This document shows, in pieces, positions 1 to 9,418 of a stretch of 64,000 nucleotides of DNA (its first letter is position 1; every line of letters starts with the position of its first letter). This stretch comes from JASHVB01 sp963780805 (GTDB lineage Bacteria; Pseudomonadota; Alphaproteobacteria; Acetobacterales; Acetobacteraceae). Under the pieces are notes generated by a model. It searched no databases. It saw only the letters and a program-made list of their open reading frames with translations, and had not been told where the DNA came from. The position numbers were made by a program, and so were the translations under genes. The DNA is taken from contig CAWADP010000003.1 in assembly GCA_963780805.1 (NCBI GenBank), positions 1-64,000 of the forward strand. Reading direction: 5' to 3'.

Positions 1-411
1 TGATGCGCTACCAGGCTGCGCTACGCTCCGACCGGTCCCCAGCCTTTACCAGCCCAGCCCGCGCACGGCAACGCCGCCCCAGTTTGCCCGCCATCCCACC
101 CCCCGCCATGATCCGCCCAACCCGGGCAGGGCGCACGCAGGGACCTCGATCTCGTCGGCAAGGCGGCGCTCGTCACCGGCGGCAACCGAGGCATCGGCGC
201 CGCCATCGCCGCCGCCGAAAGCGAGACCCACGCCGTTTGGGTCCTCGCGTTCGGGGATGACGGTGTGACCGCCCGATCGGTCGATGGATCAGCGTCAAGG
301 TCGATGGATCAGCACCACGGTAGCCGTGGCTGAGCCCGCCGCGCTTTACCATTCGTTCACCCCTCCGGCGCATCCTGGCGGCCCCGTATCCCCCCGTATC
401 CCCGCCGCAGC
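1..411. other. Upstream region without an intact gene
   Basis: No intact gene is visible. It contains the SDR-like remnant annotated separately and a perfect 15-bp direct repeat (GGTCGATGGATCAGC at 279-293 and 299-313). Open frames here lack family resemblance and have skewed Arg/Pro/Ala composition typical of random high-GC reading frames. Confidence 0.6.
142..222 (+). pseudogene. N-terminal remnant of a short-chain dehydrogenase
   Basis: The frame starting at 142 reads DLVGKAALVTGGNRGIGAA, which is the first beta strand and the TGxxxGIG dinucleotide-binding loop of a classical SDR. After about 27 residues the likeness stops, and no catalytic YxxxK follows. There is no in-frame ATG with a ribosome site upstream (a TGA lies at 109-111). 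It is best read as the 5' stub of a deleted SDR gene. Seen: the motif and its truncation. Inferred: that it is a relic rather than a chance match. Confidence 0.55.
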
Positions 412-3054
412 ATGCCCACACCGCCCGCGCCCGCCGACCCTGCCGCCCATGCCCTGCCGCGGCGCCTCAACATACGGGCGCCGCGATTGCTCTACGCCTG
501 CACCGGCCTGATCATTGCCGTCCTGATCGTCGCCGACCTCGCGGCGCTGCTGAACCTGCGCGCATCCACCCTGCGCGCCAGCGAGTCCAACCTGCGCAAC
601 ATCAGCCTGACCCTGGCCGAGCAAGCCGACCGCACCGTGCAAGGCGTCGATATGGCGCTGGCCAGCATGGCGGAGTTCGTCACCGCCGCCGGGGCCGACA
701 GCGCAACCGACTTCCCGCGCAAGATGGCGGGCGCAGCGGTGCACGCGATGCTGCGGGAAAAGCTGGTCGGCCTGCCCTACATCAACGCCGTCACCATGAT
801 CGGCAGCAACGGCGACCTGATCAACTTCTCCCGCTACTGGCCGATCCCGCAGGTGAACGTCGCCGACCGCGACTATTTCATCGCCCTGCGAGCCGATCGC
901 ACGCTGCCGCACGTCTTCAGCGTGCCGGTGCGGAACCGGGGCGACAATGCCTGGACCGTCTACCTCGCCCGCCGGGCTCCCAGCCGCGACGGCGGCTTCA
1001 CCGGCCTGCTGCTCGGCGCGATCGAGCTGACCTATTTCGAGGATTTCTACCGGAAAGTGTCGCTCGGCGCTGGCGGGGCTATTTCGCTGACGCGGCTGGA
1101 TGGGGTGAACCTGGCGCGCTATCCGGCGGCGGGCGTGACCGGCATGCGGTTCCCCGATGGCGGGCTGCGCGCGCTGCACGGCAGCACGGTGGGCGTGATC
1201 CAGGACATCAGCCCGGTGGACGGCGCCATCCGTATCAAAGCCGCCGCCCGGCTGGCCAATTTCCCCTTGTTCGTGCTGGTGACGCAGACCGAGGCGGTGG
1301 CGCTGGCGGACTGGCACAGTGTCGCCTGGCTGCTGAGCCTGATCACCGCCGGCTGCGCCGCCGCGATCCTGGTCGCCGCGCTGGCGATCGGACACTGGTG
1401 GCACCAGCAGCAGAGTCTCGGCCAGGCACGCACCGAACATGCGGAGGCCGAGCAAGCCCGCGCCCTGGTTGAAGCCGAGCTGGCACGCCAGCATGAGCGG
1501 CATGCGGAGGCGGAAAGCCGCGCCAAGTCCGGCTTCCTCGCCATGATGAGCCACGAGATCCGCACGCCGATGAACGCTGTGCTCGGGCTGGCCGGCAGCC
1601 TGGCCGACACGCCGCTGGCGCCGGCCCAGCGCGAAGTGGTGAAGGCGATCCACGATTCCGGCGACAGCCTGCTGCGTATCCTGAACGACATCCTGGATTT
1701 CTCGAAGCTCGAGGCCGGCCGGATGACGTTCGAGGAAGCCCCGTTCTCGCCGGCCACGCTGACGCAGAACGCGGTGAGCGTGCTGGGGCCACGCGCGCGG
1801 GCGAAGGGGCTGGACATGATCGCCGTCTCCGATCCCGCGCTGCCGGCCGCGTTGCTCGGCGATGCCGGGCGCATCCGCCAGATCCTGCTGAACCTGGTGT
1901 CCAACGCGGTGAAATTCACCGAGACAGGCGGCGTCACCATCCAGGCACACTGCGCCGGCCGCGAGGGCGACGCGGCCGCGATCGAGTGGTTCGTGCGCGA
2001 CACCGGCATCGGCATCCCACCCGAGCACCTCGGCAACCTGTTTCGCGAGTTCGTGCAGGCGGACAATTCGATCAGCCGGCGGTTCGGCGGCTCCGGGCTG
2101 GGGCTGGCAATCAGCAAGCGGCTGGTCGAGCAAATGGGCGGCAGCATCGGGGTTGAATCGACCCCGGGCGCCGGCACCGCGTTCCGCGTGCGGCTGACGC
2201 TGCCGGTCGCGGACGCGCCGGCGGACAGCGCACCGATCGTGCAGGACCCGACCATGGCCTTGAAATCGCGGCTGGCGGCGCTGGGCCGGCCGCTGCGCGT
2301 ATTGTTCGCCGAGGACAATCCCACCAACCAGTTCGTCGCACTGCAAATGCTGAAACCGCTGCCGGTGTATGTGGATGTTGTGGGCGACGGGCTGGAGGCG
2401 GTCGAGGCGGCGTCCAGCTTCGCCTACGACATGATCTTCATGGACATGCGCATGCCGGAAATGGACGGCCTGGCGGCCACCCGGCTGATCCGCCAGCGCG
2501 GCGGCACGCTGGCGCAGGTCCCGATCATTGCCCTGACGGCGAATGCCTTCCCGGAGGATGTGAAGGCCTGCCTGAATGCCGGCATGAACCAGTTCGTCAC
2601 CAAGCCGGTGAGCAGGGACGTGTTGTTCTCGGCCATCCTGCGGGCGCTGTCGCCGCCGGAGCAAGGATCGGCCACCGCGCCGCCGGCGGCTGCCGGGGCG
2701 GCGACGCCACTCCCGTTGGACGCCGCGGCACTACGCGCGCTGGCGGCGGATATCGGCGATGACGGTGTTGCCGAGATGCTGGGCGTGTTCCGGCAGGAGA
2801 CGCTCGCGCGGCTGCAGCGGATGGGTGCGGCGGGGCTGCCTCCGATAACCTTGATGCGGGAGGCGCATACGCTGAAGGGCGCCGCCGGCACCGTCTGCGC
2901 GCCACTGCTCCGCCGCCGCGCCGAGGCGATCGAGACGCTGATGCGGACGGGTGGCTCGGTGCCGCCGGATGCGCTGGCCGGGCTGGCGGAGGCGTTCGCG
3001 GCCTTCACCGCGGCAGTGGAAGCGGACGGCGTGGGGAGGCCGGTGGCGGTTTAG
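412..3054 (+). CDS. Hybrid sensor histidine kinase (Cache-like sensor, HisKA, HATPase, receiver, Hpt)
   Basis: An 880-residue inner-membrane phosphorelay protein. A first membrane helix (about residues 26-48) and a second (about 305-328) bracket a periplasmic region of about 250 residues resembling a double-Cache sensor. A short coiled coil then leads to the HisKA H-box (SHEIRTPMN, phospho-acceptor His381). The ATPase domain carries an N-box (NLVSNAVKF), DTGIGIP and GGSGLGLAI. A receiver follows (phospho-Asp678 in FMDMRMPEMDG), then a C-terminal Hpt domain (His819 in HTLKGAAG). All phosphorelay residues are present, so His-Asp-His transfer is possible within one chain. The cognate output regulator is not next to it and the signal is unknown. 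The ATG at 412 has no strong ribosome site. Confidence 0.93.
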   Translation: MPTPPAPADPAAHALPRRLNIRAPRLLYACTGLIIAVLIVADLAALLNLRASTLRASESNLRNISLTLAEQADRTVQGVDMALASMAEFVTAAGADSATDFPRKMAGAAVHAMLREKLVGLPYINAVTMIGSNGDLINFSRYWPIPQVNVADRDYFIALRADRTLPHVFSVPVRNRGDNAWTVYLARRAPSRDGGFTGLLLGAIELTYFEDFYRKVSLGAGGAISLTRLDGVNLARYPAAGVTGMRFPDGGLRALHGSTVGVIQDISPVDGAIRIKAAARLANFPLFVLVTQTEAVALADWHSVAWLLSLITAGCAAAILVAALAIGHWWHQQQSLGQARTEHAEAEQARALVEAELARQHERHAEAESRAKSGFLAMMSHEIRTPMNAVLGLAGSLADTPLAPAQREVVKAIHDSGDSLLRILNDILDFSKLEAGRMTFEEAPFSPATLTQNAVSVLGPRARAKGLDMIAVSDPALPAALLGDAGRIRQILLNLVSNAVKFTETGGVTIQAHCAGREGDAAAIEWFVRDTGIGIPPEHLGNLFREFVQADNSISRRFGGSGLGLAISKRLVEQMGGSIGVESTPGAGTAFRVRLTLPVADAPADSAPIVQDPTMALKSRLAALGRPLRVLFAEDNPTNQFVALQMLKPLPVYVDVVGDGLEAVEAASSFAYDMIFMDMRMPEMDGLAATRLIRQRGGTLAQVPIIALTANAFPEDVKACLNAGMNQFVTKPVSRDVLFSAILRALSPPEQGSATAPPAAAGAATPLPLDAAALRALAADIGDDGVAEMLGVFRQETLARLQRMGAAGLPPITLMREAHTLKGAAGTVCAPLLRRRAEAIETLMRTGGSVPPDALAGLAEAFAAFTAAVEADGVGRPVAV

Positions 3055-3666
3055 AATTCGGATGCACAATTCCAGCGATCCATCCTTCACCCGGTGGCAG
3101 GAGCAGCGCAGCCAACCCGGCGGCGGATGGATAAGCGCCGGGCGGATCGATGACATCAGCTACCGTCGCATCGGCAAGCTGACGCGACATCCCGGCAGCA
3201 AGAAATCGGAACCACAGATGCCAGATCACATTGTGACGGGCGAGCGTTCCGCCTCGAGGCAGACGCATTTCAGGCAAAGCCACTGATGACCGCCGAGCAG
3301 CCATCAGAATGGTCCGCCTCCGCGGTGCGCATTGGGCGTCTTTCTCGGTGGCCCTCGGTGGCTTTGCCTTCCTCGGTGGCTCTCGGTGAGAAACCTTGCT
3401 GGCTGCCGCTCACGCGATGGCAGGGCGTCGCAGAATACCACTTCGCCCGCTCGCCATTCGAGCGGTTGCCCGGGACATCCAGGCCCGCACGAAGGCGAAC
3501 CGGAGCCAACGAAGTCGACAGTCAGATTAGAATCGTCGCGGCCTGCGACGAATTTGCAGGTTAGTAGGCGGCACTATCCGCAGCGCCGCGGAACCAAAGG
3601 CAGGGCGGCCGTCGCCACCGCGCCCGCTGCCGCTTATCCTGCGCCGGCACAACCGGGACCCCGCGC
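3055..3666. other. 612-bp intergenic stretch
   Basis: No recognisable gene. Several frames stay open for 80-140 codons but look like chance high-GC frames. A repetitive patch near 3345-3395 has four copies of a CTCGGTGGC-like unit. Nothing else could be assigned. Confidence 0.5.
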
Positions 3667-4561
3667 ATGGACCGCGATCTGATCGGCTACGCCGCCAACC
3701 CGCCGAACCCGCACTGGCCGGGCGAGGCGCGGCTGGCGCTGAATTTCGTGCTGAACTTCGAGGAAGGCTCGGAACCGTCGGTGCCCGACGGCGATGCCGC
3801 CTCGGAATGGGGCCTGACCGAGAACGGCGGCGTCAACCCCAACGTACCCGGCCGCGACCTGTCCGCCGAGGGCATGTTCGCCTACGGCAGCCGCGTGGGC
3901 TTCTGGCGCATCATGCGCTTGTTCGCGGAACGTACGCTGCCGATGACGGTGTTCGGCTGCGCCCTGGCGCTGGAACGCCATCCGCCGGCCGCGGCCGCCA
4001 TCCGAGCCGCCGGCCACGACGTGTGCTGTCACGGCTGGCGCTGGGAGAAGCATTACGAACTGACCGAGGCCGAGGAACGCGCCCGCATCCAGCGCGCCGT
4101 CGCCTCCTTGCAGCAGACCATGGGCGAGCGCCCGCTGGGCTGGTACTGCCGTCACGGCCCCAGTGTGAACACGCGCCGGCTGCTGGCGGAACATGGGGGT
4201 TTTCTCTACGATTCCGACGCCTACGACGACGAGCTGCCGGTACTGGACCACCGTGCTTGGCCGCCCGCATCTGGTGGTGCCGTATTCGCTCTCCACCAAC
4301 GATTCGAAATTCGGCCGCGGCACGTTCGCGACGGGGGATGATTTCTTCACCTATTGCCGCGACGCGTTCGACTTCCTGTATCGCGAGGGCCGCACCCAGC
4401 CGCGCATGCTGTCGATCGGCCTGCACCAGCGCCTGATCGGCCATCCCGCCCGCGCCGCGGGCTTGGAGCGATTGCTCGACCATGTCGGCCGGTTCGGCGG
4501 CGTGTGGATCACGCGCCGGCTGGACATCGCCCGCCATTGGGTCGCCACCCACCCGCCATGA
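3667..4561 (+). pseudogene. puuE: PuuE-type polysaccharide deacetylase/allantoinase, interrupted by a +1 frameshift
   Basis: The family hydrolyses allantoin to allantoate in purine breakdown, using a polysaccharide-deacetylase (NodB-like) fold without the usual metal dependence. The start (DLIGYAANPPNPHWPG), the EEGSEP segment, CHGWRWEKH and GWYCRHGPS match the family. The frame breaks at 4240: up to the ELP codons at 4231-4239 it is in frame 1, then YWTTVLGRPHLVVPYSL continues in frame 2. Dropping the G at 4240 restores a family-like ELPYW junction and gives about 297 residues, the usual length. Either the gene is a young pseudogene or the base is an assembly error. A possible partner, the M20 amidohydrolase at 45.5 kb, is far away. 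Substrate is inferred from family only. Confidence 0.8.
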
Positions 4562-4584
4562 CGGATGCGCCTGGGTGCCGCATG

Positions 4585-5050
4585 TCATTCTTTTCGTGGG
4601 CTGGTCTGAACCGGATGACCAGCACCGGAGCCGGCGTAGGCTTCAAACGCCCGTGCGCGGTAATTGAATCGCCAGCGGAACACGGACTTCTCGACCTTTT
4701 GAAAAAGGTCGGCTAATTCGATCCTGACCAGGAACCACCACATCGTTTGACCCGTAACGAACGACTGGTAGTCGTCCGGCGTCATTCGCAGATTCAGCGG
4801 ATGCATGCGTGCCTGCAATTCCGCGGTCGCTTCGCCCGGTCGAATCACGCTCTCGATCGGAATGCCGATCGGCGGCAGGTCATCCTCATTGGGAAACCCC
4901 TGCTTCGCCGGTGCGTGCCAGCTTCGCCCCGATGCCGCGCAGCAGGGCAGGCGTGCGTCCATAGTTCTTTAGCCGGAAGGTAACCACCGGTTCGACCTGG
5001 AGGCGCCCGACACTGGCGCTGCTGTAAATCCGGCTGCCGTGCCTGCTGCG
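4585..5050 (-). pseudogene. Broken hypothetical gene (C-terminal part of a membrane-anchored family)
   Basis: Reading leftwards from about 5050, one frame gives VEPVVTFRLKNYGRTPALL and ends at a stop just after 4900. The shifted frame continues with NEDDLPPIGIPIESVIRPGE to a stop at 4585. The two halves join if one G of the GGGG run near 4895-4899 is removed. The 'KNYG+TPA' strand followed by a basic C-terminal region resembles small proteobacterial proteins with an N-terminal membrane anchor and a beta-rich outer domain, function unknown. The N-terminal anchor is missing here, so the gene looks both truncated and frameshifted. Confidence 0.5.
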
Positions 5051-5190
5051 AAAAGTCGGGCCGGCGGCGGGGCCGCGACGAGCCCAGGCAGATGCGGCGG
5101 CACCGCGACGCGCCGATCATCCTGCGCCTGAGATTGCCGCGACGCGCGATGACCGGCACGGTTGGGTCTGACGACATGCGAGGTTACCCA

Positions 5191-5778
5191 ATGTCATTCA
5201 GCTTCGGCCCTGAGGTCAAGCTCGACCGCCCGGCCTTTGTCGATCCCACCGCGCGCATCTTCGGCCGGGTCGGCGCCGGCGAGGGCAGCAGCTTCTGGCC
5301 CTATTGCGTCATCCGCGCCGAGGGCGCCGGCGTCCGCATCGGCCGCGCCTGCAACATCCAGGACGGTGCGGTGATCCATGTCGGGGGCGGGCGCGGCACC
5401 TCGATCGGCGACTATTGCTCCATCGCGCATCGCGCCGTCGTGCACGGCGCCGAGATCGGCGACGACTGCCTGATCGGCATCGGCGCGGTGGTGATGGACG
5501 GCGCCAAGGTCGGCCGCCGCTGCGTGATCGGCGCGATGGCGCTGGTGCCGCCGGGGATGCAGGTGCCCGAGGGCTCCGTGGTCACCGGCGTCCCGGGCAA
5601 GGTCTCTACAACGCGCGACAACTTCCTGGCGGTGCGGCGCAATGCGCTGATCTACCACCGCAACGCGCTGGCCTACGCGGAGGGGCGGCACGATGCCTGG
5701 CGCGGTGAGGACTTCGATCGTTGGCGTGCCGATGTTCTGCGGCGTCTGCAATCGGGGGAGGAAGTGGGAATTGAATGA
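5191..5778 (+). CDS. Gamma-class carbonic anhydrase-like hexapeptide protein
   Basis: A 195-residue left-handed beta-helix protein of the YrdA/PaaY/CaiE-like gamma-carbonic anhydrase family. Hexapeptide turns (IGRACN, IGDYCS, IGDDCL, IGAVVMDGAKVGRRC) run through the centre. The zinc-binding histidines expected of the family are present as NIQDGAVIHV, IAHRAVVHGAEIG. A C-terminal helix (RRNALIYHRNALAYAEG) packs on the helix in homologues. I chose ATG 5191 because GAGG lies 7 bases upstream and the protein then begins at the usual place. An in-frame start at 5092 would add 33 unlike residues. It stands alone; enzymatic activity is not proven for many members. Confidence 0.88.
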   Translation: MSFSFGPEVKLDRPAFVDPTARIFGRVGAGEGSSFWPYCVIRAEGAGVRIGRACNIQDGAVIHVGGGRGTSIGDYCSIAHRAVVHGAEIGDDCLIGIGAVVMDGAKVGRRCVIGAMALVPPGMQVPEGSVVTGVPGKVSTTRDNFLAVRRNALIYHRNALAYAEGRHDAWRGEDFDRWRADVLRRLQSGEEVGIE

Positions 5779-5997
5779 CTGCACACCCCGGACGATGCTT
5801 CCCAGGAAGGCGAATCATCACGAGCCCAGGCGGGTGGACCTGATGTCGGACGTCGGGCCAAGCCCCCCTCCCGACGGTCCGCTTCGGATGCGGCAGCGTT
5901 TGGACAGATCGGGGGTGGATACATAGCGGCACGTCTTCCGGCGCGGCTGGCGCCTGGACGGGTTGTCGCGGCGAAAGTAAGCTGGTAGCGAACAGCT

Positions 5998-7332
5998 ATG
6001 CTCACCCGAATCGAAATTGACGGTTTCAAGACGTTTGAAGCCTTCAGCCTCGACCTGGAGCCGCTCACGGCCATCGTTGGTCCGAACGCCAGCGGCAAGT
6101 CAAATCTGTTCGACGCATTGCGATTCCTTTCGCTGCTGGCGCAGCACGACATCCGGACCGCGATGCAGGGGCTGCGGGGTGAGCCGGAAGAGCTGTTTCG
6201 GCAAACTCCGTTCGGCTTTTCCGATTGCATGACGTTCGCAGTCGAGGCGCTGCTTAGCCGAAAAGGTGTGGACGCATTTGGGACACCTTATGAAACGCCT
6301 GCCCAGCGCCTTCGCTACGAACTCAAACTCGCAATGGTTCAAACCTCAGAGGGAGCACCGAGAGGTATATTTGTGCGAAATGAACACTGCCGCCCAATCG
6401 CGCGCAAGGATGATCGCGCCGTCTATCTGCATAATGCCAAGCTGAATCGGAATGCTCGTGTCAATCCTTTTATCGAAGTAGCAGACAACGGCGACGCGAT
6501 CCTCGTACGACAGGATGGCCGCCAGAAACATGGGCGGCCAATGCAGTTATCCCTTAAGGAAGCCTCCCGGACTGCCCTATCAACTATCACCACAGCAGAG
6601 TTTCCGCACCTGTACGCTCTCCGCGAGGTATTGACCAACATTCGTTTCCTGGAGATCAATCCGAGGGCGGCGAGAAGTGCAAACGACCGATTTGAAGATC
6701 GGCTACTGAAACCTGATGCCTCTAATCTGGCTGCTGTTCTTGCATATCTAAAGGAAAAAACCGCGGACGAATTTAGGCCGGATGGCATATTGTCGGATAT
6801 AGCTGCCGACCTTGCCTCGCTTGTTCCTTCGGTTCGGCGGCTCAGGATCCGCAATGATGCTAATGAGCGGCAATACTCCTTTAGTCTCGAGTTTGACGGA
6901 AATCTGGTGTTTAGTTCGCGAGTTATTTCTGATGGTACGTTACGACTCCTGGCCTTGTTGACTATGCTGAATGATCCAGATAGGCGTGGCACGCTGTGTT
7001 TTGAGGAGCCGGAGAATGGGGTACACGAAGGTCGCGTGCCCATGCTGGTAGAATTTCTCCGAGGTGCTGCCAATGTTTCCACAGATCCAGAGGTCGCTTC
7101 TTTTCAAATCCTGCTCAATACCCATTCGCCAAAGGTTATGGCAGCGCTGCACGACCGGGAGATAGTGGCTGCGGATAGCATTGCCACGGTCAACCCTGAT
7201 ACCCACACGACTTCCACCAGGACGCGGATGCGGAGTGGGATCCAATCTACCGAGGACATGTTCGATCCCGAAACACGCCTGTCCAGGCCCGAAGTTGAGC
7301 GTTTACTGCAGAGACTGACGGACGCAGCATGA
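5998..7332 (+). CDS. AAA-type ATPase, COG4637 family (SMC/RecF-like), probable defence component
   Basis: A 444-residue ABC-like ATPase of the AAA_15/AAA_21 group. It opens with a beta strand (TRIEIDGFKTFEAFSLDLE), a Walker A GPNASGKSN at about residues 30-38, a signature-like RVISDGTLRLLAL, and Walker B plus catalytic glutamate in LCFEEPENGVHEG. An ILLNTHSPKV segment is the D-loop/H-switch. Such ATPases are commonly paired with a nuclease-like partner in phage-defence or nucleic-acid-processing modules. The stop overlaps the next start (7329) by 4 bases. Base composition is visibly less GC-rich than the flanks, suggesting acquisition by transfer. The start at 5998 keeps the conserved N terminus. 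Confidence 0.85.
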   Translation: MLTRIEIDGFKTFEAFSLDLEPLTAIVGPNASGKSNLFDALRFLSLLAQHDIRTAMQGLRGEPEELFRQTPFGFSDCMTFAVEALLSRKGVDAFGTPYETPAQRLRYELKLAMVQTSEGAPRGIFVRNEHCRPIARKDDRAVYLHNAKLNRNARVNPFIEVADNGDAILVRQDGRQKHGRPMQLSLKEASRTALSTITTAEFPHLYALREVLTNIRFLEINPRAARSANDRFEDRLLKPDASNLAAVLAYLKEKTADEFRPDGILSDIAADLASLVPSVRRLRIRNDANERQYSFSLEFDGNLVFSSRVISDGTLRLLALLTMLNDPDRRGTLCFEEPENGVHEGRVPMLVEFLRGAANVSTDPEVASFQILLNTHSPKVMAALHDREIVAADSIATVNPDTHTTSTRTRMRSGIQSTEDMFDPETRLSRPEVERLLQRLTDAA

Positions 7333-7977
7333 CATATGTGGCTTGGGCGGCTGTCTATGAGGGCGGGACGGACGAAGTCTATTTCGAGTTGTTGATTCCG
7401 CGTATAATGGAGGAGATAGTTAGGCTTCATGGCACCAGAAGCTCTACCATTCCGACCGCCCCTGCCGTCAGACTTCATCGGGGCACGGTTGAGAAGGTGG
7501 CGCAGGAGGTTTGTGCAGCTCGAGATGCCTTTCATCTGGTGTTTATCCATGCCGACACGGGTGGACGCGCCATGGAAAGCGATTTCGGACCGCAGGTCCA
7601 TCCGCTATTGTGAAGCCATGCATGCCGTCTGCGAATGGCCTCCCGCACGTTGCATCGTGATCTCACCTCGTCACGAGACCGAAGCCTGGATGCTCGCCGA
7701 TCCATTCGCTGTCACCGGGGCATTCGGCTATACCGGCCCTCCTGATTCGATAGGGCTGCCGGTCAATGCCAGCGACGCCGAAAGACTTGAGAATCCGAAG
7801 GAGACCCTGGCAGCAGCGATGATCCAGGTGCGCGGAAGAAGGCGTCGACCAGACATAAGGCAGATAATCCCTGCTATTGCCCAGCGACAATCGCTCGACA
7901 ATCTTCGTCGATCTCGCTCATTCACCTCATTCGAAGCCAGCTTGCGTGTCGCCCTTGGCGATCTTGGATGCATCTGA
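7329..7977 (+). pseudogene. DUF4276/TOPRIM-like partner of the ATPase, frameshifted
   Basis: The first frame (7329-7613) begins MTYVAWAAVYEGGTDEVYFE and continues through VFIHADTGGR. The second frame carries the rest: EAMHAVCEW, ISPRHETEAWMLADPFA and ENPKETL. These are the landmarks of DUF4276, a TOPRIM-like domain: an early Glu, an HAD acidic strand and the EAW-LAD helix. The two halves join if one T near 7608 is removed, giving about 215 residues, normal for the family. It overlaps the ATPase stop by 4 bases, so the two were translated together. As it stands the protein would end at residue 94, leaving the ATPase without its partner unless the indel is artefactual. Confidence 0.75.
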
Positions 7978-7980
7978 GCG

Positions 7981-8671
7981 TCATACCGAGGGAATGCCTT
8001 TTCGCAAATCCTCCAGCCGCCGCAAGGCCGTGCCGTCCGGCGCGAAGTTGCCCGGATCGAGCCATGCCACCAGCGCATCGCGGCAGTGCGGCCACTCTTC
8101 GGCGATGATGCTGTACCAGTCGGTGTCGCGCTGATGACCCTTGGCCACCATGTGCCTCCGGTGACGGCCTTCATACACGAAACCCAGCCGCTCCGCCGCC
8201 CGCTTCGACGGGACATTCAGCGCATTGCACTTCCAGACCAGACGGCGATAGCCGAGCTCGTCCGCGGCGAGGCGCAACAGCAGGAACATTGCCTCGGTCG
8301 TCGCACGCGTGCGTTGCAGGCAGGGGGCGAACCAGATGCTGCCCAGCTCGATCGACGCATGCCTCGGCTGGATGTCCATCAGCGACAGCCAGCCGGATGC
8401 CGCACCGCTTGCCGTCGGCCGCACCGTCCAGACCATGCGGTCTTGCTCCACGGCGAAATCGGCGACGTAGCGGGCCATCGCCTCGACCGAAGGGAACGGA
8501 CCACAGCCGAGATAAGCCCAACTGTCGTCGGCCCCCTGCGCCGCGGCCCACAGCTCGGGGGTGTGTCGCAGGTGCAGCGGCTCCAACACGACTGTACTGG
8601 CCATGGATCGGCGCCCGCGCCGGCAAGGGACGCGGGGCGGTATCGACCTTGGGTCCGATCGGTGGCGGCAT
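7981..8671 (-). pseudogene. GNAT-family N-acetyltransferase (RimJ/RimL type), frameshifted near the N terminus
   Basis: The long frame (7981-8604) encodes a GNAT fold: WLSLMDIQPRHASIELG (strands 3-4), a weakly degenerate acetyl-CoA loop around QRTRATTEAM, and the ending helix NVPSKRAAERLGFVYEG. Homologues normally start with a PPIGPxVD...PRPLPAR...LEPL leader. That leader is present from ATG 8671 (MPPPIGPKVDTAPRPLPAR) but in another frame. Removing the T at 8593 (A in the sense strand) joins HGQY to VVLEPLHLRH exactly where the family has it. AGAGGA lies 6 bases before 8671, supporting this start. Substrate unknown. Convergent with the DUF4276 gene. Confidence 0.75.
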
Positions 8672-8806
8672 GGTCTGTCCTCTGACGGTCCGGCCTTTCA
8701 TAACGACCGCGAACACCGGCGGCTTGGACCGCTGGCGCGATAAGCCGGCGTCCAATCCGCCGTCGGGATTGCTCCATCAACTAAAACTGGAGAAGCGCCA
8801 CCGCGC

Positions 8807-9418
8807 TCAGTAGCGCCGGAAGCGGCCGAACCAGGCGTTGCTCCGCCCATCCAGGCCAGGATCGAGCGGGAGCGACGGACCGCCTGGGTTCAGCATCACC
8901 AGTATGAAGCGCAGGCCCGCACCGACCATGAAACTCAGGTAGAGTCCCTCGAGTGCGAAATTGATCAACACCGCCTGGCTCCAGTCGCCGGGGACGTAGA
9001 CGCCCCACAGCAGCACGGCGGCCCAGATCACGAACTCGTTCAGCGCCCAGACCAGCGTTGTCGATTTGCGCGGGCCGCGGTAGCCGCGGAGCCCCGAGAA
9101 CAGCCATAGGCAGCCGAAGACGACCAGCACCAGCCAGCACAGCACCGGTACCCACACCTGCGGCAACGACCGTATGAACGGGTCGGTCAAGCCGGTGGTT
9201 GCCAAGTCCCAATACCCCCGCCCAACGGCGCGGCTGGGCCCGCTGACGAGATAGCCGGCGAGCATGAGCATGGCCGCCCCGCCACCGGTCCGCTCCGGAT
9301 TGTATTTGTATCGTGCCGACCTCGCGCCGTAGCGCTGCAACAGGCTGGCGATCGCCGGCCGCACCAGGGCCACCAGCACCAAGGCCAGGACAGTGACTGT
9401 CCAGGCGTCCAAGCTCAC
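8807..9418 (-). CDS. Polytopic membrane protein of unknown function
   Basis: About 203 residues with five to six hydrophobic stretches (for example TVTVLALVLVALV at the start, AAMLMLAGYLVSG, VLCWLVLVVFGCLWLF, FVIWAAVLLWGVYV and AVLINFALEGLYL). I do not recognise the family. GTG 9418 is preferred because it places the first helix at the N terminus. The frame runs on to 9514, but the added residues (GGGRDSRRV...) look non-coding. The C terminus is polar. No operon partner. Confidence 0.55.
   Translation of the reverse strand: MSLDAWTVTVLALVLVALVRPAIASLLQRYGARSARYKYNPERTGGGAAMLMLAGYLVSGPSRAVGRGYWDLATTGLTDPFIRSLPQVWVPVLCWLVLVVFGCLWLFSGLRGYRGPRKSTTLVWALNEFVIWAAVLLWGVYVPGDWSQAVLINFALEGLYLSFMVGAGLRFILVMLNPGGPSLPLDPGLDGRSNAWFGRFRRY

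Noticed and set aside
346..2664. Very long minus-strand open frame opposite the hybrid kinase
   Set aside because: Composition is His/Gln/Arg/Gly-rich with no domain; it is the antisense shadow of a high-GC gene.
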